DNA of 32,221 nt from contig CANFIN010000018.1 of the NCBI GenBank assembly GCA_947447155.1, positions 1 through 32,221 on the forward strand, read 5' to 3'. Source of the DNA: Bacteroidota bacterium (GTDB taxonomy: Bacteria; Bacteroidota; Bacteroidia; AKYH767-A; OLB10). Within the stretch, counting starts at the first letter, position 1, and the number at the start of each line of letters is the position of its first letter. Shown one piece after another: positions 7,400 to 15,719 of this stretch. The position numbers and the translations under genes were made by a program. The notes under the pieces were generated by a model that worked only from the letters and a program-made list of their open reading frames with translations, did not search any database and had not been told where the DNA came from.

Positions 7400-9454
7400 A
7401 TGAAGCGGGAAGAATTGCTTATTGTAAATCGTGATATAAGTTGGCTATCATTTAATGATAGGGTGCTGCAAGAAGCAAATGATCCTAGCGTACCTTTGCT
7501 AGACAGACTAAAGTTTTTAGGTATTGTTTCAAGTAATCGTGATGAATTTTTTCGTGTTAGAGTAGCCTCTATAAAGAGAATGGTGCGCCTTGGCAAGAAA
7601 GGCGAAGAGTTGATGGGCGAGAATCCAAATCAACTCCTTGATAGTATTCAAAGTATCATTGTTAGGCAGCAAGAGGAGTTTGATGATAGCTTCCAGAAAA
7701 TTTTAAGTGAGCTTGAAAGAAAAGGAATTTTTTTATTGAACGAAACGCAGCTTACAAAAGAGCAAGGAGCTTTTGTAAAAGAATATTTTTATGAAAATGT
7801 TCAGCCTGCATTAGTGCCAATTTTACTTGATAATCTGAGTGAATTTCCATCGATGAAAGATAGGAGCATTTACTTTGTAATAATGATGCAGAAGGGAGGC
7901 TCCAAAACAAAATATGCATTGCTGGAAATTCCGAATGAGGTATTGCCGCGATTTGTAGTTATTCCTAAAGAAAATAAATACATTATATTACTTGATGATG
8001 TAATTCGGTATTGCTTGGATGATTTATTTTTTAGTTTTGATTATGATTTTATTAGTGCATATACAATCAAAATAACCAGAGATGCTGAGCTTGATTTAGA
8101 ACAAGATGTTACTAAAAGTCTAGTTAAAAAAGTAGCAGAGAGTATTAAAAATCGTCGTAAAGGACAACCTACTCGTTTAATTTACGATGAATCTATGCCA
8201 ACTGAAGCGTATAAGTTTTTATTGAAAAAAATTCAATTAAATAAAGAAGAGCATCCAATATCAGGTGGTCGATATCACAACTTTGTCGATTTTATGAAAT
8301 TCCCATCGCTAAATCGATTGGAATTAAAACAAAAAAATGCGCCGTCTTTACCTCATAAAGCAATACCACCACGAACAAGTATGTTCAAAATTATTGCTAA
8401 ACAAGATATCTTGCTTTCTTTTCCTTATCAATCGTATACGCATGTAATTAATTTGCTTCGCGAAGCATCTATTGATCCCAAGGTGACAGAAATTAGTATC
8501 ACATTGTATCGAATGGCTAATAATTCACGAATTATTAATTCGCTGATTAATGCTATTAGAAATGGAAAAAAAGTAACAGCAATAGTTGAGTTGCAGGCTC
8601 GATTTGATGAAGAAGCAAATATACGCTGGGCAAATAAACTTAATGAGGAAGGTGTTAAAGTAATTTATGGAGTACCGGGAATTAAGCTGCATAGTAAGTT
8701 GTTTTTAATAACAAGACAAGAGCAAAATAAGATTGTTTATTACGCTCATGTTGGAACCGGCAACTTTAATGAAGATACGGCCAAGCTTTATGCTGATTAC
8801 AGCTTGCTAACTGCCGATAAAAGAATTACTGATGAAGTTAGTAAGGTTTTTAATTTTTATAATGATAATTTAAAAGTAGGTACTTACAAGCATTTAATTG
8901 TATCTCCATTTAATACACGCAAAAAATATATTCAATTTATAAATACTGAAATAGAAAATGCTAAGCTCGGCAATAATGCATGGATATTTATTAAGATGAA
9001 TAGTTTGACAGATCATGAAATGATTAAAAAGCTATATGAAGCATCATCAGCGGGAGTTAAAATTAGAATAATTGTAAGGAGTATTTGTTCGTTAGTTCCA
9101 GGTATAAATATGCTAAGCGAAAATATTGAAGCAATTAGTATTGTAGATAAATTTCTAGAGCACTCTCGAGTTTTTGTTTTTGCAAATAATGGAGATACCA
9201 GAGTATATCTTTCTTCAGCAGATTGGATGACAAGAAATCTTGATCACCGCAGTGAAGTTGGGGTTCCTGTATACGATGTTGAACTGAAAAAGCAATTAAT
9301 TGAAATGCTGGAAATTCAATGGAATGATAATACAAAAGCAAGAAGCATAAATGTTTTTCAATCCAATCCGTATCACCACTCGAAAGTAAAAGGTAAATAT
9401 AAATCGCAAGAAGAAATTTATAAATACCTCGAAAAAAATAATAATACAAATTAA
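7400..9454 (+). CDS. ppk1: Polyphosphate kinase 1
   Basis: Ppk1 reversibly transfers the gamma phosphate of ATP to a growing polyphosphate chain through a phosphohistidine intermediate. The 684-residue length fits the family. The N-terminal domain opens with the hallmark NRDISWLSFNDRVLQEA and SSNRDEFFRVRVA. The phospholipase-D-like catalytic half carries the autophosphorylated His431 in GIKLHSKLFLI, TGNFNE in the following segment, and His588 in LEHSRVF; these correspond to E. coli His435 and His592 and have the same 157-residue spacing. DHRSEVGVPV lies at about 615-624. The gene is six bases after the lysine-rich protein and 32 bases before ppx, giving a polyphosphate synthesis/degradation unit. 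All key residues are intact. Confidence 0.97.
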   Translation: MKREELLIVNRDISWLSFNDRVLQEANDPSVPLLDRLKFLGIVSSNRDEFFRVRVASIKRMVRLGKKGEELMGENPNQLLDSIQSIIVRQQEEFDDSFQKILSELERKGIFLLNETQLTKEQGAFVKEYFYENVQPALVPILLDNLSEFPSMKDRSIYFVIMMQKGGSKTKYALLEIPNEVLPRFVVIPKENKYIILLDDVIRYCLDDLFFSFDYDFISAYTIKITRDAELDLEQDVTKSLVKKVAESIKNRRKGQPTRLIYDESMPTEAYKFLLKKIQLNKEEHPISGGRYHNFVDFMKFPSLNRLELKQKNAPSLPHKAIPPRTSMFKIIAKQDILLSFPYQSYTHVINLLREASIDPKVTEISITLYRMANNSRIINSLINAIRNGKKVTAIVELQARFDEEANIRWANKLNEEGVKVIYGVPGIKLHSKLFLITRQEQNKIVYYAHVGTGNFNEDTAKLYADYSLLTADKRITDEVSKVFNFYNDNLKVGTYKHLIVSPFNTRKKYIQFINTEIENAKLGNNAWIFIKMNSLTDHEMIKKLYEASSAGVKIRIIVRSICSLVPGINMLSENIEAISIVDKFLEHSRVFVFANNGDTRVYLSSADWMTRNLDHRSEVGVPVYDVELKKQLIEMLEIQWNDNTKARSINVFQSNPYHHSKVKGKYKSQEEIYKYLEKNNNTN

Positions 9455-9486
9455 TACTTCAACCACTTTTTAATTACTTTGGTACA

Positions 9487-10389
9487 ATGTTAAAATTTGC
9501 TGCTGTAGATATAGGTTCAAATGCTGTTCGTCTTTTATTATGCAACGTATTTGAAGAAGGAAGTGAACCTGTTTTTAAAAAAGCAGAGTTGGTGAGGATG
9601 CCTATCCGTTTAGGTGAAGATGTTTTTCGATTTGGAAAAATATCAGAAGAAAAGAAGAAGCAACTTGCCAAATCAATGAAGGCTTTCAAGATGCTTGCTG
9701 AAGTATTTGGGGCTATTGATTTTCGTGCCTGTGCAACCTCCGCAATGCGAGACGCTACTAATAGCGAAGAAATTGTAGAGTATGTACAATCATACAGTGA
9801 TGTAAGTATAGAAGTTATTGATGGCAAAACAGAAGCTCATATTATTTATTCAAATCATATTGCAGAGCATCTTGAATTTGAGCAATCCTATTTGTATATC
9901 GATGTAGGTGGCGGAAGTACTGAGTTGACATTATTTTCGAAGAATAAAATTATAGCCGCTCAGTCATTTAATATTGGCACCATTCGTTTACTTCATGATC
10001 AGGTTAAAAAGGAAACATGGAGTATTTTTAAAGATTGGATTCGTGAAAACACAAAACTATATCACCCGCTTACTGCCATCGGTTCTGGAGGTAATATTAA
10101 TAAGCTATTTAAAATGGCAGACCGAAAAGAACATAAGCCGTTGCCTACTGAGAAAATCAAAGAGATTTATGATTTTCTTAAAGAATATTCTCTTGAAGAG
10201 CGCATTTTGAAATTGGGATTAAATCCCGATCGTGCTGATGTGATTATTCCAGCAACTAAAGTGCTACTTACAGCATTAAAAACTGCGGAGATTGATAGGG
10301 TATTTGTGCCTCAGGTTGGTTTGTCAGATGGTATTGTACACCTCTTATATGAAAAGTATAAAGGCATGCCTGAAATTCCATTTAGTTAA
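9487..10389 (+). CDS. ppx: Ppx/GppA family exopolyphosphatase
   Basis: This 300-residue phosphatase belongs to the actin-like ASKHA superfamily and releases terminal phosphate from polyphosphate or pppGpp. Phosphate 1 motif AAVDIGSNAVRLLL is at the N-terminus, ACATSAMRDATN follows near residue 80, GKTEAHIIYSNH carries the expected catalytic-type Glu, and phosphate 2 motif DVGGGSTEL begins at 139. The C-terminal GSGGNINKL segment closes the second ASKHA lobe. It is the short form, without the HD-like C-terminal domains of E. coli Ppx (513 residues), so substrate preference is uncertain. It follows ppk1 by 32 bases and ends in a four-base stop overlap with the convergent sprT-like gene. No terminator separates them. 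Confidence 0.92.
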   Translation: MLKFAAVDIGSNAVRLLLCNVFEEGSEPVFKKAELVRMPIRLGEDVFRFGKISEEKKKQLAKSMKAFKMLAEVFGAIDFRACATSAMRDATNSEEIVEYVQSYSDVSIEVIDGKTEAHIIYSNHIAEHLEFEQSYLYIDVGGGSTELTLFSKNKIIAAQSFNIGTIRLLHDQVKKETWSIFKDWIRENTKLYHPLTAIGSGGNINKLFKMADRKEHKPLPTEKIKEIYDFLKEYSLEERILKLGLNPDRADVIIPATKVLLTALKTAEIDRVFVPQVGLSDGIVHLLYEKYKGMPEIPFS

Positions 10390-11006
10390 TCAATTAAGCG
10401 TGCATCCATATGCGGAGGTACAAAATATAACAGCCCTGTTTTCGCATCGTGGCAATTATAATTCTTTCTTCTAAGTTCACCTCGGATAAATTGTTGTCCG
10501 TTTTTTATTTCAAACTTTGCATCTAACGGAATATCCTCAACATGCATCCATCCTTCATCACGATTGTCGAATGCTTTTAATGATTTCATTAAATTGGAAT
10601 CGCTACAGCTCGATGCCGCAGGATTTTTAATGTAGTTAAGCAATGCACTTCTTACGCCGTCAGGGAAAATATCTTCTTTAATGAATGGAATTAGCAATTG
10701 CCTGAATTCTTCTTTCCACTCCAAGCCATGAGGCATAACGCGGTTGCCATGTTTGATAAAACAAGTTAAATGTGCAACTTCATGTGTGAAAGTTATTAAG
10801 AAGGCGTAAGGGTTTAAATCGTGGTTAATCGTAATGGTGTGATTGGCGCCGTTAAAAGGTGGACGGTAATCTCCATTTTTTGTGGTGCGCGTATGTTTTA
10901 TTCTTACGCTGATTTTATGTTTTCTAATCCATTCAACGCATGTTGTAACAGCATCTTCTGGAATATATTTTAATAAAGCTATTCGAAGTTGATCTTCGGT
11001 AACCAT
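10386..11006 (-). CDS. SprT-like zinc metalloprotease-domain protein
   Basis: This 206-residue cytoplasmic protein has a SprT-like domain. The metal site is HEVAH at 75-79 plus His93 in PHGLEWKEEF, the typical third ligand. The C-terminal part includes a Lys/Arg-rich RGELRRKNYNCHD segment resembling the second half of SprT proteins. SprT/Spartan relatives process DNA-protein crosslinks in eukaryotes; the bacterial role is poorly known. I chose ATG 11006 because it overlaps the feoB stop as TAATG and because the preceding 26 codons of open frame lie in feoB and look like membrane-gene shadow. Overlap implies translational coupling with feoB. The gene converges with ppx, and the two stops share TTAA. 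Confidence 0.87.
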   Translation of the reverse strand: MVTEDQLRIALLKYIPEDAVTTCVEWIRKHKISVRIKHTRTTKNGDYRPPFNGANHTITINHDLNPYAFLITFTHEVAHLTCFIKHGNRVMPHGLEWKEEFRQLLIPFIKEDIFPDGVRSALLNYIKNPAASSCSDSNLMKSLKAFDNRDEGWMHVEDIPLDAKFEIKNGQQFIRGELRRKNYNCHDAKTGLLYFVPPHMDARLID

Positions 11007-13144
11007 TACTTTAATATTTGATATACAATTAAAGAAGTAAAATATGCTAATCCTGAAAGGTAAAGAAATTGTATAACCGGCCACTTCCAGCTACCTGTTT
11101 CTCTTCTAACAACAGCAAGTGTACTCATGCATTGCATCGCAAATGCATAAAACAACATCAATGACCATCCAACTGCAACGGAGTAACGAGGTTTGCCTGT
11201 TAAAACATCTTTTTCAAGTCGCATTTTTTCTTTAACAGTTAAATTTTCATCTGATCCAACACTATAAATTGTGGTCATTGTACCAACAAAAACTTCTCTA
11301 GCTGCAAATGATGTTACAAGTGCAATTCCTATTTTCCAGTCAAATCCCAACGGTTTAATTGCCGGCTCTAACAAATGACCAAGTTGCCCCGCATAAGAAT
11401 ATTCTAACTTCAAAGATTCTAAATGCAATCTTTTTTGGGTGTTAGTTGTATCTGATGATAATTGCGAAATCTTCTGATTTACTTTTTCAAATTTCTCTCC
11501 AGGTCCGCGAGAAGAAAGAAACCATAATACTATGCTAATAGCAATTATTATTTTACCTGCATCAATTAAAAATATTTTTACTTTATCAAGAATAGAGTAG
11601 CCAATGTTAGACCATCTCGGCATACGGTACACCGGAATCTCCATTATGAAGTAACTCTTTTGTTTAGCTTTTATAAAACCGCTTATTACAATTGATGCCA
11701 TTAATGCTGCAATAAATCCGATAAGATAAAGCGACATTAATACTAATCCTTGCAAATTAAAGACACCAATATAATTGGGAGGAATTATTAAGGCAATCAA
11801 TAATGTGTAGACTGGTAATCGCGCAGAACAACTCATTAATGGAGTAACTAATATTGTTACAATCCTTTCTTTCCAAGAGCTGATTGTTCTTGTCGACATT
11901 ATTGCAGGTACTGCACAAGCAACGCCACTCATCAATGGAATAACAGAACGGCCATTTAATCCAAAATTGCGCATTAATTTATCCATTAAAAAACTAACGC
12001 GAGCCATGTACCCTGTATCTTCTAATATTGCGATGAACATAAAAAGCATTGCTATTTGGGGAACGAAGATTATAATCCCTCCAATCCCTGCAAGAACTCC
12101 TTTTACGATTAAATCATTTAAAACGCCTTGTGGTAAAAAATCTTTGACGATATTGATAAAGCCTGTAAATGTTTCATCAATAAAATTCATTGGAAATTCT
12201 GTCAATGAAAAAATAGATTGAAAGATGATAAATAATATGCAAATGAAAATTGCATAACCCCAGATGCGATGTACCAACAATTTATCAATGCGCGCACTAA
12301 AAGAAACTTTTTTCTCGTTCGGTAGTCGCACACAACTTTCAATAATTTGTTGTATCGATTTATATCGTTCTAATGATTCAAACGATTGAATTTTATTTTC
12401 GTCATATTCAACATCAACAAATAAATTTTTAAGATTTGTTTGTTGTTCTTTTGAAATTTGAAAATGATCGAGTGTGTTGATGTGATTAGCAATTTGCAAT
12501 GCGGCATAATTACTTTTTAGATTTAGTTCCTTACAAATGCCAGCTAAAAGCGTTGGTTTAATAAGGGTAGTATCATAAACATAAGTAGTAGGAACGGGAA
12601 GGTGGTTAATTAATGCTTGCTTTAATTCTTCAATGCCTACACTTTTACGAGCTATAATCGGACAAACGCGAATGCCTAATCTTCTTTCTAATTCGTCAGG
12701 ATTAATTTTAATTCCTTGTGCTTGCACTAAATCCATCATGTTTAAAGCGAGCACGCTCGGTATCTTTAAATCAATAACCTGTGAAGCAAGAAATAAACTG
12801 CGTTTTAAGTTAGTTCCATCTGCCAGAATAATAACTAAATCAGGATGGTCTTCATTGATTGGGTCGCACAAAACTTCGAAAGGAATCCGTTCATCTGGAG
12901 AATTAGGGTATAAGCTATAGGTCCCAGGTAAGTCAACAATTTCTAAGTAATTTGCATCACCAGTGGCAGAGTTGAAAATGGTAGCGCTACCTGTTTTTTT
13001 TTCAACAGTAACGCCAGGGAAATTTGCTATTTTTTGATGTAGCCCAGTCAATAAATTGAAAAGTGTACTCTTCCCAATATTTGGATTACCTATTAAAGCA
13101 ACTTTGAGTTTTTTATTCGTATTCTGCACACCCTTACGCTCCAA
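11006..13144 (-). CDS. feoB: Ferrous iron transport protein B
   Basis: FeoB is the inner-membrane Fe(II) importer. The cytosolic G domain shows G1 GNPNIGKST (19-27), a G2-region NFPGVTVEKKTG, G3 DLPGTYSLYP and G4 NMMD. The membrane part has the two gate repeats, including SGVACAVPAIMSTRT and PLMSCSARLPVYTLL, with several hydrophobic helices out to the C-terminus, for 712 residues, normal for the family. No ATG precedes G1: the frame opens with TTG at 13144, and GTG at 13129 (with GGAG nine bases upstream) is an alternative. feoA ends three bases upstream, and the sprT-like gene overlaps the stop, so feoA-feoB-sprT forms one unit. The function is secure; the start is not. Confidence 0.95.
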   Translation of the reverse strand: MERKGVQNTNKKLKVALIGNPNIGKSTLFNLLTGLHQKIANFPGVTVEKKTGSATIFNSATGDANYLEIVDLPGTYSLYPNSPDERIPFEVLCDPINEDHPDLVIILADGTNLKRSLFLASQVIDLKIPSVLALNMMDLVQAQGIKINPDELERRLGIRVCPIIARKSVGIEELKQALINHLPVPTTYVYDTTLIKPTLLAGICKELNLKSNYAALQIANHINTLDHFQISKEQQTNLKNLFVDVEYDENKIQSFESLERYKSIQQIIESCVRLPNEKKVSFSARIDKLLVHRIWGYAIFICILFIIFQSIFSLTEFPMNFIDETFTGFINIVKDFLPQGVLNDLIVKGVLAGIGGIIIFVPQIAMLFMFIAILEDTGYMARVSFLMDKLMRNFGLNGRSVIPLMSGVACAVPAIMSTRTISSWKERIVTILVTPLMSCSARLPVYTLLIALIIPPNYIGVFNLQGLVLMSLYLIGFIAALMASIVISGFIKAKQKSYFIMEIPVYRMPRWSNIGYSILDKVKIFLIDAGKIIIAISIVLWFLSSRGPGEKFEKVNQKISQLSSDTTNTQKRLHLESLKLEYSYAGQLGHLLEPAIKPLGFDWKIGIALVTSFAAREVFVGTMTTIYSVGSDENLTVKEKMRLEKDVLTGKPRYSVAVGWSLMLFYAFAMQCMSTLAVVRRETGSWKWPVIQFLYLSGLAYFTSLIVYQILK

Positions 13145-13147
13145 AAA

Positions 13148-13405
13148 TTAATCAATAACTTTTACTAAAATATTTTCGGCCTCATCTTTACGAATACACA
13201 AAACAGTACCTGCAACACTAATGGCAATTGGGCAACCCAAAGGAGCGAATCGGTCAATCGTAATAACTTCACCAGGCAAACAACCCATATCAAGCATCTT
13301 CTGCTGCATGTTTTCATCCATGTAGGAGTCAACTATGCATTTCTCTCCTTTTTTTAAAAGTGAAAGTTTTTTAGATGAGTTAGCCATTTCCTTATTTAGA
13401 ATCAT
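13148..13405 (-). CDS. feoA: Ferrous iron transport protein A
   Basis: FeoA is a small cytoplasmic SH3-like protein that supports FeoB. The 85 residues (79 if the second Met, ATG 13387, is used) contain LSLLKKGEKCIVDSYM, LDMGCLPGEVITIDRFAPLG and PIAISVAGTVLCIRKDEA, the FeoA core with its conserved LxxxGxxPGxxI pattern. The start at 13405 overlaps an inverted repeat, so 13387 may be the real initiation codon if the repeat is an operator. feoB starts three bases after the stop. Iron-responsive control is expected from the family, and the repeat is the only visible candidate site. Confidence 0.93.
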   Translation of the reverse strand: MILNKEMANSSKKLSLLKKGEKCIVDSYMDENMQQKMLDMGCLPGEVITIDRFAPLGCPIAISVAGTVLCIRKDEAENILVKVID

Positions 13406-13417
13406 TCTACGAGAATG
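13403..13417 (-). promoter_or_regulatory. Inverted repeat at the feoA start, possible operator
   Basis: CATTCT-ACG-AGAATG is a perfect six-base inverted repeat with a three-base spacer, flanked by TTAGAAT on the left and CTAAGAT on the right, which extend it imperfectly. It lies 16-30 bases ahead of ATG 13387 and overlaps the alternative ATG 13405. It could bind an iron-responsive dimeric regulator. It does not match a standard Fur box, so the assignment is tentative. Confidence 0.35.
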
Positions 13418-13512
13418 CTAAGATACTATTTACATGCATATCGAAGCAAACATCTAATTAAACTTTTTTCGATTGTGCTTTATTTCAATTTGTTAATAGT
13501 GAATGATTTTCC

Positions 13513-13653
13513 TCAGCAAGGTTTTTTAGGTGCTAGCTCATTTGTGCTTGCCTTCCCAAAGCTAGGGCAATGACAATTCTTTTTGAATAATTTACAACCC
13601 GACAAGCAGCTAACGAGGATAAGGATGATTAAAATTTGTTTAGTCTTTTTCAT
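13513..13653 (-). CDS. Small Cys-rich lipoprotein (46 residues)
   Basis: This short gene reads MKKTKQILIILILVSCLSGC, then KLFKKNCHCPSFGKASTNEL and APKKPC before a TGA. It has a Lys-rich n-region, a hydrophobic core and a good lipobox LSGC with Cys20 (Cys16 is a weaker alternative). The mature part would be about 27 residues with three further Cys, two of them as CHC. It starts six bases after the adenine deaminase stop on the same strand, so it is probably co-transcribed. Tiny lipoproteins with a CxCPxFG-type core look familiar in Bacteroidota, but I know no function. The spacing, start codon and signal sequence support a real gene. Confidence 0.72.
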   Translation of the reverse strand: MKKTKQILIILILVSCLSGCKLFKKNCHCPSFGKASTNELAPKKPC

Positions 13654-13659
13654 ATAATC

Positions 13660-15294
13660 TCAACTAATTTGTAATGAGGTAAATTTAAAATTTCCACCAT
13701 CAAAAAGTCCTTTATCGCTTAACTTTAATTCTGGAATTACTAATAATGCCATGAAGGATAGCAGCATATATGGTGCTTTTAATTCACTCCCCAGTTTTTT
13801 TGCTAATTGATCGATTTCCGCATATTGTTTGCCGATTGTCACAGCGTCATTATCGCTCATTAATCCTGCAACTGGCAATCCAATAACTCTGTTCTCATCA
13901 TTACATACAAGGCTTAAACCGCCCCCGCATTCAATAATCAAATTTGTTGCTTTGCACATGGATATATCATCAACTCCAACAACAATTATATTATGCGAAT
14001 CATGTGCAACGCTTGACGCAATAGCACCTTGTTTTAATCCGAAATTTTTTATGAAAGCCGTTGCAACTAATGCTTTTTGATAGCGGTTAACAACAGCAAT
14101 TTTTAAAATGTCTTCATCTGTATTACTAACTAAATTACCATCAATTATTTTTGCTTTTTCTTTTGATGATTTTGTTATCAATTGTCCATCTAATGCATTT
14201 ATAACATTAATAAATTCACCTTCTGCTTTGATTTTGAAAACCGAATCTTCAATTTGCTCAGTAATAAATTGATTTGGTGTTGCATGTTTTTTTTCTTGCA
14301 GTATTGCATTTTTGCCATCAAAAACTTCTTCTCCATTAATGATTGTTTTGAGAACTTTGAAATCGGTCAAGTTGTTAACAGAGATAAAATCTGCATAGTC
14401 TCCAACTCGCAATGAACCCACTTTCATTTTATAATGCGCTATCGGATTAATACATGCAATTGTTAACACATCAAATAAGTTGTAACCTAACGCTATGGAC
14501 TTACGAACATGTTCATCAATATGAAATAATAAAAGTTCATCAGGATGTTTGTCGTCACAACAGAACATTATTTTTTCTGGAAATTTGTTAATTAGTGGGT
14601 GTAAAGCATCGAAATTTCTTGCTGCAGAACCTTCTCTGATTAAAATTTTCATTCCATACTGAATCTTTTCTTCTGCTTCATCATAGCTGAAACACTCATG
14701 GTCTGTTGTAATACCAACACTAGCATATTTCTTTGCAGTATCTCCTCTTAATCCTGGAGCGTGACCGTCAATGGGTTTGTTGTATTTTTTTGCGAGTTTT
14801 ATTTTCTGAATTACTTCATCGTCTTCGAATAATACCCCAGGGTAATTCATCATCTCACTTAAATAAAAAATATCATCTGATTTAAGAAGTTCCTCAATTC
14901 CATTCACATCGATAATTGATCCTGCTGTTTCAAAATTTGTAGCAGGCACACAAGATGGTGCACCAAAATGAAATTTCAATTTCGCTGGCTTGGCATTCTC
15001 AATCATATATTTAACGCCGCTGATACCTAAAACATTTGCTATTTCATGTGGGTCGCTAATAGTAGCTACTGTTCCATGTTTTAATGCAACTCTAGCAAAT
15101 TCATAGGGAACTAACATGGATGATTCGATATGAATATGAGCATCAATAAAGCCAGGCAAAAAATATAAATCTGAATCATTATCCTCTTCTCGTATGTTTG
15201 ATATTTTATCATCTATTACTTCAATCACACCTTTAAATATTCTTCTATTGTAAAGGTCAATAATATTACCGCAGTATTCTTTTATTGTGTTCAT
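13660..15294 (-). CDS. ade: Adenine deaminase
   Basis: This enzyme hydrolyses adenine to hypoxanthine and ammonia for purine salvage. The 544 residues fit the AdeC-type amidohydrolase family. The metal-binding HxH is in [14 protein letters not shown] (His53, His55), followed by [26 protein letters not shown] with a further ligand His, [11 protein letters not shown], and [11 protein letters not shown]. The characteristic C-terminal half is present, including [14 protein letters not shown] and [12 protein letters not shown] 15294 is clear. The upstream sequence has TTACTTTCG, only a rough -7 match. The small lipoprotein gene follows after six bases. purH at the window start is also purine-related but is not part of this unit. 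Confidence 0.95.
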   Translation of the reverse strand: MNTIKEYCGNIIDLYNRRIFKGVIEVIDDKISNIREEDNDSDLYFLPGFIDAHIHIESSMLVPYEFARVALKHGTVATISDPHEIANVLGISGVKYMIENAKPAKLKFHFGAPSCVPATNFETAGSIIDVNGIEELLKSDDIFYLSEMMNYPGVLFEDDEVIQKIKLAKKYNKPIDGHAPGLRGDTAKKYASVGITTDHECFSYDEAEEKIQYGMKILIREGSAARNFDALHPLINKFPEKIMFCCDDKHPDELLLFHIDEHVRKSIALGYNLFDVLTIACINPIAHYKMKVGSLRVGDYADFISVNNLTDFKVLKTIINGEEVFDGKNAILQEKKHATPNQFITEQIEDSVFKIKAEGEFINVINALDGQLITKSSKEKAKIIDGNLVSNTDEDILKIAVVNRYQKALVATAFIKNFGLKQGAIASSVAHDSHNIIVVGVDDISMCKATNLIIECGGGLSLVCNDENRVIGLPVAGLMSDNDAVTIGKQYAEIDQLAKKLGSELKAPYMLLSFMALLVIPELKLSDKGLFDGGNFKFTSLQIS

Positions 15295-15395
15295 ATGAGC
15301 GAAAGTAAGGAAAGCAATTTTATTTTAGTCGCTTTAAATTAAGGAATAAAATTCATTTAGTTGGATTGCGGTATGGTTTTGTTATAGTTTTTAGC

Positions 15396-15403
15396 TACAT
15401 TTG
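15396..15403 (+). promoter_or_regulatory. Candidate -7 promoter element of the cold-shock gene
   Basis: TACATTTG matches TAnnTTTG exactly, 30 bases before the ATG at 15434. The predicted leader is only about 25 bases, so there is no room for the long cold-responsive leader known from E. coli cspA. No TTG is found at ideal spacing. Confidence 0.5.
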
Positions 15404-15433
15404 TGTTTATCATCAATTATTAATTATTATTAA

Positions 15434-15628
15434 ATGAAAACAGGCAAAGTAAAATTCTTCAATGAAGCGAAAGGTTATGGCTTTATTATCGAAGACGAAA
15501 CAAACAGAGAAATCTTTATTCACCACAGTGGTTTAATCGACAAAGTTCGTGAGAATGATGAGGTTACTTATGAGGTGATTGAAGGACGTAAAGGTTTGAA
15601 CGCTGTATCAGTGAAAAAAGTGCAATAA
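15434..15628 (+). CDS. Cold-shock domain protein
   Basis: This 64-residue single-domain CSD protein binds single-stranded RNA/DNA as a small beta-barrel. The N-terminal MKTGKVKFFNEAKGYGFI holds RNP1 (KGYGFI), and IFIHHSGL is RNP2. The remaining strands end in NAVSVKKVQ. It is a complete, standard-length CspA-like chaperone. It has its own promoter element and a strong terminator, so it is monocistronic. The short leader does not suggest an RNA thermosensor. The family call is secure; which paralogue it is cannot be said. Confidence 0.95.
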   Translation: MKTGKVKFFNEAKGYGFIIEDETNREIFIHHSGLIDKVRENDEVTYEVIEGRKGLNAVSVKKVQ

Positions 15629-15656
15629 TCATATACTATTGTATTTTCGAGTAACA

Positions 15657-15686
15657 AATCCCGTCTCAATGAGTCGGGATTTTTTT
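15657..15686 (+). terminator. Rho-independent terminator after the cold-shock gene
   Basis: AATCCCG (15657-15663) pairs with CGGGATT (15675-15681), with an inner CTC/GAG pair around AAT, followed by a run of T. It stands 28 bases after the stop and about 34 bases before recG. Confidence 0.9.
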
Positions 15687-15707
15687 ATTGAGTTCATTGA
15701 ACTTTTG

Positions 15708-15715
15708 TAAATTTG
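15708..15715 (+). promoter_or_regulatory. Candidate -7 element very close to the recG start
   Basis: TAAATTTG matches TAnnTTTG and ends only four bases before the recG ATG at 15720. TTG at 15688-15690 is 17 bases upstream. If this is the promoter, the recG transcript would be leaderless or nearly so. Confidence 0.35.
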
Positions 15716-15719
15716 TTTT

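Noticed and set aside
7162-7596. 144-residue open frame on the minus strand with a hydrophobic stretch
   Set aside because: It is opposite the lysine-rich gene and the start of ppk1. The Phe/Leu-rich stretch is the complement of AAA/AAG lysine codons, and there is no start context.
9474-9827. 117-residue minus-strand frame over ppx
   Set aside because: It lies wholly inside the well-supported ppx gene and shows no family motif.
11007-11084. Longer SprT-like protein starting at 11084
   Set aside because: The extra 26 codons overlap the end of feoB and precede the TAATG junction; the family domain begins after Met at 11006.
12633-12920. 95-residue plus-strand frame in feoB
   Set aside because: It is a shadow of the FeoB G domain coding strand; composition is random.
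13388-13430. Canonical Fur box at feoA
   Set aside because: The inverted repeat does not match the GATAAT-based Fur consensus; it is kept only as an unassigned palindrome.
15295-15433. Cold-responsive RNA leader or riboswitch ahead of the cold-shock gene
   Set aside because: The -7 element at 15396 leaves a leader of about 25 bases, too short for such a structure, and no stable fold is visible.
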